Positions 17,707-26,860 of a stretch of DNA of 64,000 bases are shown here, in pieces (the first letter of the stretch is position 1; each line of letters begins with the position of its first letter). The notes beneath the pieces were generated by a model, which saw only the letters and a program-made list of their open reading frames with translations, was not told where the DNA came from and ran no database searches. A program made the position numbers and the translations under genes. The DNA is taken from contig NZ_CP022521.1 of the NCBI RefSeq assembly GCF_002234535.1, positions 3,100,001 through 3,164,000 on the forward strand, read 5' to 3'. Source of the DNA: Actinoalloteichus hoggarensis. GTDB taxonomy: Bacteria > Actinomycetota > Actinomycetes > Mycobacteriales > Pseudonocardiaceae.

Positions 17707-18738
17707 TCAGCCGATTCGGGAGATCGCGTCGTCGATCATCGGCAGGTAGCGGTCGATCGTCCACGGGACGGTCAGCGGGTTGATCATCGACGAGGCCGTG
17801 ACGAAGGGGTTCTCGTCGCTGGCCACCAGCGAATCGCGGGAGACGGCGGGGATCGCCGCGTACAACGGCTGCTCTTCCGTCTCGGCTCGGGACTCGGGAT
17901 CGGAGTAGAAGGTGAACACGAGATCGCTGTCGGCGAGCTGGTCGGCCTGTTCCAGACCGATCAACGCCGAGTCGGTTCCCTCGGTCTCGGGGAACGTCTC
18001 GACCACAGGGTCCACGGTCAGGCCCAGTCCGCTCACCATCGCGACCCGCTGTTCGTCGGGCAGGAAGACGCCGAGCGTGCCCGGGCCCGAGGTGTAGATG
18101 TAGGAGAACGTGATGTCGGCGTACTCGGGGCGCGAGGCCGCGGCCTCGGAGAACTGATCCTCGATGTCGGTGATCAACGCGGCCGCCTCGTCGGGCATGC
18201 CCAGTGCCCGACCGATGAGTTCGATCTGCTCGTCCCAGTCGGTGCTCCAGGCCAGATCCGGGTAGGCCACGGTGGGGGCGATGTCGTTCAGGATGTCGAA
18301 CTGCTCCTGGGTGATGCCCGACCAGGGCGCCAGGATCACGTCGGGGGCCAGCTCGACGATCGCGGGGAAGTCGATGTCCTCACCGCCGGTGAACTGCTCC
18401 GGCAGCTCGTCGCCTGCCTCGGTGACCGCCTCGTGCACCCAGGGCAGATAGCCGGTCTCGTCGCTGCCCCAGTCGTAGCGCTCGACGCCCACGGGGGGCC
18501 GGCCCAGCGCGATCGCGGTCTCCGTGGAACCCTGCCCGAGGGTGACGACCCGCTCGGGGCTCTCGGTGATCTCCGCCTCGCCCAAGGCGCTCTCGATCAC
18601 GATCGGGAAGGTCTCGTCACCCGTGCTCGTCGTGGTGTCGCCGTGGTCGTCGGTTCCGGTCGAGCAGCCCGCCAGCGCGATGACCGCCGCCGCGATCAGG
18701 GCACCCGCGGTCCGACGTCGACCCAGCACGGAGTTCAT
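17707..18738 (-). CDS. Iron-siderophore ABC transporter, substrate-binding lipoprotein
   Basis: The 343-residue protein is a FepB/FecB-type (periplasmic-binding class III) lipoprotein. It begins with a signal peptide ending in the lipobox LAGC (Cys about 31), then an Asp/Thr-rich linker and the ligand domain with ERVVTLGQGSTETAIALG and ELAPDVILAP. It captures the ferric siderophore outside the membrane and passes it to the two FecCD permeases downstream. The ATG at 18738 is chosen because it gives a compact signal peptide (MNSVLGRRR); a longer reading frame upstream would cross the region between promoter and gene. It is the first gene behind the iron box. Confidence 0.95.
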   Translation of the reverse strand: MNSVLGRRRTAGALIAAAVIALAGCSTGTDDHGDTTTSTGDETFPIVIESALGEAEITESPERVVTLGQGSTETAIALGRPPVGVERYDWGSDETGYLPWVHEAVTEAGDELPEQFTGGEDIDFPAIVELAPDVILAPWSGITQEQFDILNDIAPTVAYPDLAWSTDWDEQIELIGRALGMPDEAAALITDIEDQFSEAAASRPEYADITFSYIYTSGPGTLGVFLPDEQRVAMVSGLGLTVDPVVETFPETEGTDSALIGLEQADQLADSDLVFTFYSDPESRAETEEQPLYAAIPAVSRDSLVASDENPFVTASSMINPLTVPWTIDRYLPMIDDAISRIG

Positions 18739-18855
18739 CGATGGTTCCTCGTTCTCGTCCCAGTAGGTGGTGCACGGCGGGCGAGGCCCGCGGTGCACAA
18801 TGCGGTGCGGCACTCGGCCTCGGATGCGGGCCGCCGCACCGCCTGCGTAGTTGAT

Positions 18856-18874
18856 GAAGGTTAGACTAACCTAA
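18856..18874. promoter_or_regulatory. IdeR/DmdR-type iron box
   Basis: GAAGGTTAGACTAACCTAA matches the actinobacterial iron box TTAGGTTAGGCTAACCTAA at 16 of 19 positions, including the full GGTTAG-N-CTAACC core. It lies 118 bp before the ATG of the siderophore-binding lipoprotein. Established DmdR/IdeR biology predicts Fe(II)-dependent repression, with uptake switched on in low iron. Confidence 0.85.
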
Positions 18875-19419
18875 CCTGCTGGTTCTCTTCGATGGGATCT
18901 TCGGTGGCCTGAGTCACCTGCGCCGCCGACCGCACCGTCCTGGCGAGGCGGACCGTCCGAGTCGGGCACGTCACGAATGACCGGCTCGGACTCGCGCGAC
19001 GGGCAGTCCCCCCAGGTGCGGTGCGCTCCGTCGCCGCGCGGATCACGCCGATCCGGTGCCGCCGGCCTGAAGCACCACCCCGGCGCCTTCCGTCCGTGCA
19101 GGTGCCGACACCGGGAAGGCCGGGCACTCCGCGGCGTGGAGGGGAGCGCGTCGCGCGCGGCACGCCGCCGGAGAAGCGCACGGCACGGCCTCTCGGTCTG
19201 ACGCCGCCGCGCGTCCGACGGACCGGGGCGACGCGGCGTGTCACTCGAGCGGGGCGACACTCGACGACGGCGCGGACGTCGCCGGGAGCCGGTCGGCGAG
19301 CCGGCTCCGCCCACCGGTCACCACGGGAGCGCCGCGCCCGCATGTTCTCCGCCAGCCACGGCGCCGACACCACGCCGTCGCGACGACCCCGGACGCGAGG
19401 ATGCCCACACTCCCGGGCT

Positions 19420-19539
19420 GAGACTCGACGGGCCGAGACTCGACGGGCCGAGACTCGACGGGCCGAGACTCGACGGGCCGAGACTCGACGGGCCGAGACA
19501 CGACGGGCCGAGACACGACGGCCCGAGACACGACGGGCC
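19420..19539. repeat. Eight tandem 15-bp repeats
   Basis: The unit GAGACTCGACGGGCC is repeated head to tail eight times. Units 1-5 are identical. Units 6-8 carry GAGACACGACGG instead, and unit 7 has one more change (GGCCC). The 15-bp period would keep a reading frame, but neither strand has a plausible protein here. There are no spacers, so this is not a CRISPR array. Confidence 0.9.
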
Positions 19540-19666
19540 GACGACGCCGATCTCCTGGCGCCCCGCCGACCGGTACGGAGTCGATCGCGGCGTGGCCTTG
19601 GACGACCGCTCCGACGAGAACCCGCCCGCCCGCCCGCTGCCGTCGCGGCCCGCGTCCTCGGCTCGC

Positions 19667-20329
19667 CTACTCGGACCGAGGGAGGACGATCGCGGTGATC
19701 ACCATGCCGTCGTCCACCAGCCAGCGGCCGGTGAAACCCGCCAGCTCGACGCCGTCGACGACGGGGCCGGGAACCAGCAGTCGGGCCCGGAAGACGCCGC
19801 CGTCCGGTTCGATGGTGATGTCGGCCTCCTCGAAGCCCAACCAGCGGCCGGTCAGCGGAAACCACGTCTTGTAGACGCTCTCCTTGGCGCTGAACAGGAT
19901 GCGATCCCAGTGCAGGTCCGGCACGACGCGGGTCAGCGCGGCATGGCGATCGCGCTCCGCGGGCAGGGCGATCGCGGTGAGGACGCCGTCCGGCAGCGTG
20001 TCGTGGGGCTCGGCGTCGATGCCGATCGACACCACCGCCGACGCTCGGGCCACGGCCGCCGCCCGGTATCCGGCGCAGTGCGTCATGCTTCCCACGACCG
20101 CCTCCGGCCATACCGGCGCGCCGCGCTCGCCGGGTAGCAGCGGAGCAGGCCCGAGGCCCAGCTCCGCCATCGCCAGCCGCGCACAATGCCGGACGGTGCG
20201 GAACTCCCGCCGCCGCTTGTCCACCGCGGCGGCGATCAGCGCCTCCTCCGCCGGAAACAGCGTCGCCTCCGGCGGATCGTCCCGCCGCTCCACGGCGACG
20301 ACCTCGGGCGGCAGGATCTTCTCGATCAC
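19667..20329 (-). CDS. 4'-phosphopantetheinyl transferase (Sfp/EntD type)
   Basis: The 220-residue enzyme transfers 4'-phosphopantetheine from CoA to carrier-protein domains of NRPS, PKS or fatty-acid synthases. The metal-binding motif GIDAEPHD and the FSAKESVYKTW motif are both intact, and SMTHCAGY marks the EntD/PptT-like branch. The GTG at 20329 is preferred over starts further upstream because GAGAGGGAA sits at RBS distance and VIEKILPPEV is a typical family opening. It lies upstream of the iron-regulated importer and downstream of a type II thioesterase, which suggests a link to siderophore or other non-ribosomal synthesis, although no synthetase is in the window. Confidence 0.92.
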   Translation of the reverse strand: MIEKILPPEVVAVERRDDPPEATLFPAEEALIAAAVDKRRREFRTVRHCARLAMAELGLGPAPLLPGERGAPVWPEAVVGSMTHCAGYRAAAVARASAVVSIGIDAEPHDTLPDGVLTAIALPAERDRHAALTRVVPDLHWDRILFSAKESVYKTWFPLTGRWLGFEEADITIEPDGGVFRARLLVPGPVVDGVELAGFTGRWLVDDGMVITAIVLPRSE

Positions 20330-20426
20330 GGGTTCCCTCTCGGCAGGGCGCGGCTCGACCGCGCTTCGTCGGCGTGGGCGGCTCAGTCGGCCGACCCGCC
20401 TCGGGCCGGCCACATCGGCCCCGAGG

Positions 20427-21197
20427 TCAACCCCTTGCGGACACCGTGCCGGTGAGCAGCGCGGCGATCCGGTCGATCACGGCGTCCGCATGGGCGTTCA
20501 AGTAGAAGTGACCGCCGGGGTGGATGGTGAGGTCGAAGCCGCCGTCGGTGTGCTCGGCCCAACGCCGCACCTCCTCGACCGTCGCCTTTGGATCGGCGTC
20601 GCCGACGAAGGCATGCACGGGGGTGGCCAGTCGCGGCCCTGGGCGATACCGGTAGGTCTCGGCCGCGCGGTAGTCGGCGCGGATCGACGGCAGCACCATC
20701 GCCGCCATCTCCTCGTCGTCGAACAGGCCGGGGCTGGTGCCCCCCAGCCTGGTGACGGCCGCGATCAGTGCGGCATCGTCCCCGAGGTGGGTGTACTCGT
20801 CCTCCCGCGTGGTGATCGGTGCGCGACGACCGGAGGCGAAGAGCCCGACGGGCCGTACACCGCGGTCCTCCAGACGCAGGGCGAGCTCGAAGGCGAGCAG
20901 CGCGCCGAGGCTGTGACCGAACAGGCCGAGCGGCTTGTCGCGGAACGGCAGCACGACGTCCACCAGTCGGTCGGCCAGCTCTTCGACCGATTCGAGCGGC
21001 TTCTCGGCCAGTCGATCCTGCCTGCCCGGGTACTGCACCGCGAGCGCCTCGACGCCCGGTGACAGTCGGCGGGAGACGGGGAAGAAGTAGCTGGCCGAGC
21101 CGCCCGCGTGCGGCAGGCAGAGCAGCCGGGCGGTCGCCGTCGGTGCCGGATGGAAGCGCCGCACCCAGCGGTCGTTCGTGTCGCCGGTCGAGGTCAT
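20427..21197 (-). CDS. Type II thioesterase (NRPS/PKS editing)
   Basis: The 256-residue alpha/beta hydrolase removes wrongly loaded or stalled acyl groups from carrier proteins. It shows LLCLPHAGGSA, the nucleophile Ser96 in GHSLGA, an Asp in FVGDADPK and the catalytic His in HPGGHFYL, the usual TEII layout and length. The ATG at 21197 is preferred, but an in-frame ATG at 21227 is possible because the RBS spacing is not ideal for either. It runs 97 bp ahead of the phosphopantetheinyl transferase gene, so the pair probably forms an operon. Confidence 0.92.
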   Translation of the reverse strand: MTSTGDTNDRWVRRFHPAPTATARLLCLPHAGGSASYFFPVSRRLSPGVEALAVQYPGRQDRLAEKPLESVEELADRLVDVVLPFRDKPLGLFGHSLGALLAFELALRLEDRGVRPVGLFASGRRAPITTREDEYTHLGDDAALIAAVTRLGGTSPGLFDDEEMAAMVLPSIRADYRAAETYRYRPGPRLATPVHAFVGDADPKATVEEVRRWAEHTDGGFDLTIHPGGHFYLNAHADAVIDRIAALLTGTVSARG

Positions 21198-21543
21198 CGC
21201 GGCCCGTGTTCCTTCCCCGGGGGACATGTCATCGAGGATCGTCCCGCGATGATCGCCGGGGGACAAGGACTCGGACGTTCCTCCTCCGCGACACGCCCGC
21301 CGTCCGCCTGCGACGGCGAGGCGACGAGTCCGCCCTTCTCGGACGCCGGACGGTGCCGACCTCGTCAGGTCCCGACCGCCACCGACGTCCACGGAGGCCG
21401 CGCGCGAGGACTGTGATCCGCACTACCCCCGCATTCCCGGGATCGTCCGCGATCGTCGCCACCCCGTCGGCGACGGAGCCGGAGTAAGGTGCGACGCTCG
21501 TGGCAGTCCGGCGGGGCGCCGGAACGAAGCAGAGGATCGGATC

Positions 21544-22185
21544 ATGACCGGGCGCGAGGGGCGCGGAACACGTCCGCGCGGCGGACTGCCTGACAAGCGC
21601 AGAGCGATCATCGCCGGCGCCCACGCGGTGTTCGCCAGGGACGGCTACACACGGGCGAGCGTGGACGCCATCTCCGGTGAGGCAGGGGTGTCGACCCGGA
21701 CGGTCTACAACCATTTCCAGGACAAGGCCGATCTGTTCGAGACGGTCATCCGGGAGAGCGCGGCCAGGGTGGCCGACGCGCACGTCGGGATCATCGACCG
21801 CTACTTGACCAGGGTGACGGACCTGGAGACCGACCTCGTCGAGTTCGGTGTCGCCATGGCCGACTCCTGGGCGGTGGACTTCACCGAGCACTCCGCCCTG
21901 GTCCGGCAGATCAACGCCGACGCGGGTCACCTGCCCGCCGCCGCCCTCGAAGCGTGGCAGCGGGTGGGGCCGATACGGGTCAGGCGAGAGCTCGCCGGGC
22001 GCCTGACACGGCTCGCCGAACGCGGCCTGCTGCGAGTGGACGATCCGCAGACCACCGCGGTGCAGCTCCTCCAGCTGATCTCGATCGACAAGGCGGCGAG
22101 GCCGGAACTCGCCGACACCATGACGTCGCAGGCCGAGATGGTGGCCGCGGGCGTTCGGCTCTTCCTGCACGGCTGCGCGGGCTGA
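21544..22185 (+). CDS. TetR-family transcriptional regulator
   Basis: The 213-residue protein has an N-terminal TetR helix-turn-helix (about residues 20-66: IIAGAHAVFARDGYTRASVDAISGEAGVSTRTVYNHFQDKADLFE) and a C-terminal ligand domain similar to AcrR/TetR_C_7 proteins. It is divergent from the thioesterase gene (346 bp apart) and is followed, 810 bp on, by an MFS exporter gene on the same strand. Its target is not evident from the sequence. Confidence 0.9.
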   Translation: MTGREGRGTRPRGGLPDKRRAIIAGAHAVFARDGYTRASVDAISGEAGVSTRTVYNHFQDKADLFETVIRESAARVADAHVGIIDRYLTRVTDLETDLVEFGVAMADSWAVDFTEHSALVRQINADAGHLPAAALEAWQRVGPIRVRRELAGRLTRLAERGLLRVDDPQTTAVQLLQLISIDKAARPELADTMTSQAEMVAAGVRLFLHGCAG

Positions 22186-22995
22186 GGGGCGCCGCACTCG
22201 CGTCGCCGTCGGGCGATCGGGCGTTCTCGCGGTCGTGGCGGCGTGCGTCAGAGACCGGCGTGTCGATGCGTCGCGAACCCGACGTGCGTACCTGCGGGAT
22301 GTGCCTGTGGTGAACGGCCGGTCCGTCGGCCGCGCCGGAGAGCGCCGACCGTCGCGACGGACGAGACGGCGTCCGATCCGGTCCTTTCGTGCACGGGGCG
22401 CCCGCGCCCGGCGCCCTGCGAGGAACGCGAGCCCGGCGACGACCTGTTCGGCCGGGGCGCCCGCGCCCGCACGGTCCTGCGTCGCCTCCGAGTCGCGCAC
22501 CCGATCCCGTGCCGTGCCGAGGGGGTGTGTGGACGAGATGCGGGTCTGGATGTCCGCCCGTGTGCCCCGCCCGTGGTCGGCGTCGGCGGGACTCGCCGCG
22601 ATGTCGCGGTCCGGCTCCGATCGCGTCGCGTGCCGTCGTCGACGTGCCGGGACCTGTCGGATCGAGCGACCGGAGCGTCCGGCCCGCGCACCGCCCGCCG
22701 ACCAGACGCCAGGTGCGGGACCGCGTCACGCGCCGGTCGAGGGCGATCACGGGCCGTCGTCCGGCGTCGGGCACCGATTGGTGACTGATCAGGCCGTGTG
22801 CCGTCTCCCGGACCGTCTTCGTCGTGTGGGGACGGAACTCGTAGGAGTGGACACGGTCTCCGGAAGGGACGTCGTGCCTCGGGCGGACTCCGTCTCCGCG
22901 GTGGGACCGTCGAGGCGTTCTGTCCGGCGCGCCGCCGGACCGACTTTTGCATCAACCGTTTTACCTGTTGCCATCATCGTTGTACTGTCACTCGG
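22186..22995. other. Gene-free region with MFS promoter at its end
   Basis: No coding sequence is convincing; the long open frames are Arg/Pro-rich shadows. The last 50 bases turn AT-rich (22945-22990) and hold the likely promoter of the MFS gene. Confidence 0.5.
22983..22988 (+). promoter_or_regulatory. -10 box for a leaderless MFS transcript
   Basis: TACTGT ends seven bases before the GTG at 22996, with no Shine-Dalgarno. TTTTAC at 22959-22964 could serve as a weak -35, 18 bases upstream. Confidence 0.4.
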
Positions 22996-24630
22996 GTGAC
23001 CGACCCCGCATCTCAGGCCGCCGTGTCCCGCGGCCGATCCACCGTGACCCTGCTGGCCGTGCTGCTCGGCTTTCTGACCCTGCCGATGCTCATGTCCGGG
23101 ACGACCGTGGCGCTGCCCGGCATCGGCCTCGACCTGGACGCCTCCGGTGCGGCACTGCAGTGGGTGGTCGTCGGCTACTTCCTCGGCGCGGCGTCGCTGA
23201 TGCTGGTGGCCGGTTCCCTCGGCGATCGATTCGGCAGGCGACGGGTGTTCGCCGCCGGAGCCGCCGTGTACGCGGCGGGCGCGCTGACCAGTGCCCTGGC
23301 GCCCGGCATCCTGGTGCTGGACGCGGCGCGCACGCTGTCCGGTCTCGGCGCCGCCGGGGTGATGGCCTGCGGCGGTGCGATCCTCGGAGCGACGTTCACC
23401 GGTGCCGCCCGCACCAGGGTCTTCGCCGTGATGGGCACCACGGCGGGGTTGGGGATGGCGCTGGGTCCGTCGCTCGCGGGCTGGCTGGTCGGCACGCTGG
23501 GCTGGCGGGGGACCTTCGGCGCCTTCGCCGCCGTCGGCCTGCTGCTCTGGTTCGGGACGCGCTTCATGGCCGAGTCCCGCTCCGCGACGCCTGCCAAGGT
23601 GGACGTCCCCGGCGCCCTGCTCTTCGTCGGTGCCATGGTGTCGGCGATGTTCGGCGTCAACCAGGCGGCGGGAACGCCCTGGACGGCGCCGTCCGTCCAG
23701 GTCCCGATCGTCGCGGGCCTGCTGCTGTTCGTCGTGTTCGTACTGGTCGAGAGCCGAACACCCGCACCGCTGCTCGACTTCGCCGTGCTTCGGGATCGGC
23801 GATTCGTCGGCTGGTGCCTGGCCTGCGCGGTCCTGGCGGCGGCGCCCGCCACCGTGACGATCTTCCTGCCGACCTGGTTGCAGGGGGTGAACGGATCCAC
23901 GGCACAGGCCACCGGATTGACCATGCTGTTGATGAGCATGCCCCTGCTGGTGATGCCGCAGGTCGGAGCCACACTGATGAACCGGTTCGGCGTCGCGCCG
24001 CGCGCCGTCGTGGTCACCAGCCTGCTGCTGATCGCGGGGGGCAACGCCTGGCTCACGGTGCTCCATCCGGGCATCGGCACGGCGGCGCTGGCCGGTCCGC
24101 TGGCGACCGTCGGCGTCGGTGCGGGGCTGGCGATCGGCACCGTCGACGCCCAGGCCCTGAACCTCGTCGACCGGGACCGGCTCGGCGTCGCGGCGGGCGT
24201 CCTCAACACCGTCCGCGCGAGCAGTTCGACGATGGCCGCCACGGTCATCGGCGCCGCGATGGTCACCCTGCTGACGCTCAGGACCGAAGATGCCGACACC
24301 GCCGCACGCATCGCCGCGGGCAACATCTCCGATGCCGAGCACGCGACACGTGCGGCGCAGTACACCGAGGTCTGGCACCTGACGCTGTGGACGGTCGCGA
24401 TCGGCTGTGTCCTCGCGGCCGCCACGGTGTGGGCGCTGCTGATCCCGTCGCGCTCCGCAAGCACGCCGGCAGGCCCGACGGCGCTCGAGCCGGGCCGTGC
24501 GGAGCAGTGCACCGCATCGCACGACATCCCCGCGGCGGGTGTCTCCGCGAGCTCCGGAGACGCGGAAGGCGACCCTCGGCGGGGCGACGCGGTGCGAGAC
24601 CACCTCGCGGTGCCGGACAGGTCGAGATGA
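22996..24630 (+). CDS. MFS transporter, DHA2 (14-helix) drug:H+ antiporter type
   Basis: The 544-residue membrane protein begins a first helix at about residue 17 and shows the DHA2 pattern: PGIGLDLDASGAALQWVVVGY in helix 2, motif A GDRFGRRRVF, and motif C-like GMALGPSLAGWLVG in helix 5. Fourteen helices fit its length. It should export a drug or metabolite with the proton gradient. The GTG at 22996 is chosen because the next AT-rich bases upstream look like a -10 box, not coding sequence. The C-terminal 45 residues are hydrophilic and cytosolic. Confidence 0.92.
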   Translation: MTDPASQAAVSRGRSTVTLLAVLLGFLTLPMLMSGTTVALPGIGLDLDASGAALQWVVVGYFLGAASLMLVAGSLGDRFGRRRVFAAGAAVYAAGALTSALAPGILVLDAARTLSGLGAAGVMACGGAILGATFTGAARTRVFAVMGTTAGLGMALGPSLAGWLVGTLGWRGTFGAFAAVGLLLWFGTRFMAESRSATPAKVDVPGALLFVGAMVSAMFGVNQAAGTPWTAPSVQVPIVAGLLLFVVFVLVESRTPAPLLDFAVLRDRRFVGWCLACAVLAAAPATVTIFLPTWLQGVNGSTAQATGLTMLLMSMPLLVMPQVGATLMNRFGVAPRAVVVTSLLLIAGGNAWLTVLHPGIGTAALAGPLATVGVGAGLAIGTVDAQALNLVDRDRLGVAAGVLNTVRASSSTMAATVIGAAMVTLLTLRTEDADTAARIAAGNISDAEHATRAAQYTEVWHLTLWTVAIGCVLAAATVWALLIPSRSASTPAGPTALEPGRAEQCTASHDIPAAGVSASSGDAEGDPRRGDAVRDHLAVPDRSR

Positions 24631-25013
24631 ACGGCGCTTCACCGCGACGGCCGCGCTGACCGACGAACGGGGCGGTTCGCTCCGTGGTGCTCGCCGTGAC
24701 GTGCTCGTCCCGAGCGGGCCGTCGTGCCGCGATCGCGGAGACGCGAGGAGGAAGGGCGGGCCGGGCAGGCGGTGAACGGATCTCCGTCGCTCGGCGGCCG
24801 GTCCCGCACGACCGGGTGCGCGGGGCGAGCCGGAGACGGCGTCCACCGCCGGCCGGCCCCGCCGTCATGCGGGACCGGTCATGTCTCGCCGCGGCCGTTT
24901 CGTCGAACGAATCCCGCGATGCGGCGAGGCTGCCTGCGCGGGAACGCGGGATCGCATGTCTCGACCCACGGCGGTGCGGGCCCGAGGACGATCGGGCCCG
25001 CCCGCGCGACCGG
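24631..25013. other. Gene-free region between convergent genes
   Basis: The stretch lies between the ends of the MFS and SDR genes. I see nothing that looks like a gene, promoter or strong terminator. Confidence 0.5.
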
Positions 25014-25802
25014 TCACGCGGTCTTGACCGCCCCGCCGTCGATCACGTGATCGGCACCGGTGATGCTGCTCGCGATCGGGGAGGCGAGGAAGGCCACCAG
25101 CGCCCCGATCTCCGCCGGTTCGACGAGGCGTCCGGTGACCATGCCCGAGGCCGAGGGCAGCCCGTCGAGCAGCGACTCCAACGGGACGCCTGCCGCGTCC
25201 GCGAGAGCCCCTCCGTAGCCGTCGGTCGCCTCCCACATCCTGGTGCGGGTGCTGCCGGGGGAGACGGTGTTGACCCGGACCCCTCGCGGGCCGACCTCGG
25301 CGACGAGTGCCTTGCCGAACGCGGTCAGGGCCGCCTTCGCCGTCGTATAGGCGATCGGACCCGCGTGAGGTGTGCGGGCGCTGTTCGAGGAGACGGTGAT
25401 CACCGCCCCTCGGGAGGCGAGCAGACCGGGCAGCGCGGCCCTGGTCGTGCGTACCGTGCTGGTGAAGTTGAGGTCGAAGGTTCGTTGCCAGTGGTCGTCG
25501 TCGAGGTCGGCGAGTCCGCCGAGCGCCGCCACGGGGTCATCGCCGCCGCCGACGTTGTTCACCAGCACATCGATCACGCCGGTCCGCTCGAGCGCGTACT
25601 CGACAAGCCGGGCCGGGCCCGCCGGATCGGTGAGGTCGACCGCCAGGGTGTCGGCGCCGGTCGCCGTCAGTTCCGGCGGCACCGTGCGGGACCCGGTGAT
25701 CACCCGCATTCCCTCGCTCACCAGTGTCGTCACGATCGCCAGACCGATCCCGCGGCTCGCGCCCGTCACGATCGCCGTCTTCCCGTCGAGTCTCAGATCC
25801 AT
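25014..25802 (-). CDS. SDR family oxidoreductase
   Basis: The 262-residue classical SDR has the cofactor motif TGASRGIG (about residues 13-20), NNVGG in place of NNAG, the Ser in VSSNS, the YTTAK catalytic pair and a C-terminal GADHVIDGG, as in FabG-like reductases. It is a cytosolic NAD(P)-dependent enzyme of unknown substrate. The ATG at 25802 follows GGAAGGG at RBS distance. It is divergent from the TetR gene at 26035, and the region between holds four GCAACT half-sites, so the TetR protein probably represses it. Confidence 0.92.
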   Translation of the reverse strand: MDLRLDGKTAIVTGASRGIGLAIVTTLVSEGMRVITGSRTVPPELTATGADTLAVDLTDPAGPARLVEYALERTGVIDVLVNNVGGGDDPVAALGGLADLDDDHWQRTFDLNFTSTVRTTRAALPGLLASRGAVITVSSNSARTPHAGPIAYTTAKAALTAFGKALVAEVGPRGVRVNTVSPGSTRTRMWEATDGYGGALADAAGVPLESLLDGLPSASGMVTGRLVEPAEIGALVAFLASPIASSITGADHVIDGGAVKTA

Positions 25803-25816
25803 GTGCGCCCTTCCGC

Positions 25817-25890
25817 CGAAATGCAACTCAGTCGAAATGCAACTTAAGAGACGCATGTAGACTAGTAGTTGCTACGCCAGTGATGCAACT
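25817..25890. promoter_or_regulatory. Cluster of four GCAACT half-sites, candidate TetR operator region
   Basis: CGAAATGCAACT occurs as a direct repeat at 25817-25828 and 25833-25844. AGTTGC (25867-25872) and GCAACT (25885-25890) then form an inverted pair. All lie between the SDR gene and the divergent TetR gene. The AT-rich patch and the spaced half-sites are what one expects of a shared operator/promoter region. Confidence 0.55.
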
Positions 25891-26034
25891 TCATGGAGTG
25901 AGATGGCCTCGCGGTACCCTGCGGAGCGGCGACTCCGTCTCGGCGGGGATTGAGGTCCGCTCACCGGACCCGGCGCGGTGCGAACGAATCCATCGCGTCG
26001 TGATCGGAGTGGGCCCGGCACTCGAGGGAGAACG

Positions 26035-26637
26035 GTGGAGGCGACCGAGAAGACGATGTTCGGGGGGCGGGCCCGCCGCGCCGATGCCCAGCGCACGGTC
26101 TCGACGATCCTCGCCGCCGCCGAGCGTGTCCTCAGCGCGGACCCGGCCGCGACGATGGAACAGATCGCCGTCGCCGCCGGGGTGGCCAGGACGACGGTCC
26201 ATCGACGCTTCGCCAACCGTGACGCTCTGGTCACCGCCATGAGCACGTGGGCGGCGAGCCGATTCGCCGACGCCGTGGACGCGGCTCGCCCCGAGTCGTC
26301 CCCGCCGCTGATCGCCCTGTACCAGGTGACCGCGAACGTGCTGCGCGTCAAGATCGACTGGGCGTACGCGATGAGCCGTCCCGCCGATCCTGACTCCCAG
26401 GTCGCTGCGGTGCATGCCGAGGTCGAGCGGCGTTGCGACGGGTTGTTCCGGCGTGCGGCCGAGGCAGGCGTGCTCCGGCAGGACGTCGACCGCACCTGGG
26501 CTCGACGTGTGTTCTATGCGCTCATCCACGAGGCTGCCGCGGGCGGGCCCGAGACGATCGACCCGGATGAGAGCGCACAACGAGTCGTCGACACCCTGCT
26601 GACCGGGCTCGGCCCCCGGCGACCCGAGAACTCCTGA
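26035..26637 (+). CDS. TetR-family transcriptional regulator
   Basis: The 200-residue regulator has the TetR DNA-binding domain at about residues 16-62 (TVSTILAAAERVLSADPAATMEQIAVAAGVARTTVHRRFANRDAL) and a helical C-terminal domain. The GTG at 26035 is chosen because GAGGGAGAA precedes it at RBS distance; an ATG at 26056 is also possible. It is divergent from the SDR gene and probably binds the GCAACT cluster between them. Confidence 0.9.
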   Translation: MEATEKTMFGGRARRADAQRTVSTILAAAERVLSADPAATMEQIAVAAGVARTTVHRRFANRDALVTAMSTWAASRFADAVDAARPESSPPLIALYQVTANVLRVKIDWAYAMSRPADPDSQVAAVHAEVERRCDGLFRRAAEAGVLRQDVDRTWARRVFYALIHEAAAGGPETIDPDESAQRVVDTLLTGLGPRRPENS

Positions 26638-26827
26638 CTCAGACGGCGCGTCGGCGGCGGACCTCGTCGGGGCGTGACCGGAACGCGCCGGAGACCCGTC
26701 CGACCCGCGATCCGCCTGGCCGGTCGGGGTGCCGGACACCGCGCCGCCCTGCGTGAGGTCCGGCTCCGAGTCGGTGTTCGTCGACCGATCCGACGGCTGC
26801 GGCGGTCACGATCCACCGAGTACGCGA

Positions 26828-26860
26828 CGAGGCCGCCGATTCGGGGTATCGGCGGCCTCG
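26828..26860. terminator. Strong GC-rich hairpin without T-run
   Basis: CGAGGCCGCCGAT (26828-26840) and ATCGGCGGCCTCG (26848-26860) form a perfect 13-bp stem with a 7-base loop, 190 bp after the TetR stop. High-GC actinomycetes often use such hairpins without a U-tract as terminators. It could act in either direction. Confidence 0.65.

Larger units (their letters stand above)
18739..19666. other. Gene-free region with iron box and tandem repeats
   Basis: The stretch holds the iron box (18856-18874) and eight 15-bp repeats (19420-19539), listed separately. Both strands have long open frames, but they are Arg-rich low-complexity translations with no family marks, so I treat the stretch as non-coding. 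Confidence 0.55.

Noticed and set aside
14579-18738. Vitamin B12 (BtuCD-F) importer instead of a siderophore importer
   Set aside because: The families overlap, but the iron box and the lack of a cobalamin riboswitch favour iron-siderophore uptake.
19420-19539. CRISPR array
   Set aside because: The units follow one another directly without spacers, are only 15 bp long, and no cas gene is near.
18861-20186. 441-codon minus-strand frame across the repeats
   Set aside because: It overlaps the phosphopantetheinyl transferase gene in another frame and consists of Arg-rich and repeat-derived sequence.
22789-24846. 685-codon minus-strand frame
   Set aside because: It lies opposite the MFS gene and reads as low-complexity Gln/Arg/Gly sequence, the usual result of strong GC3 bias.
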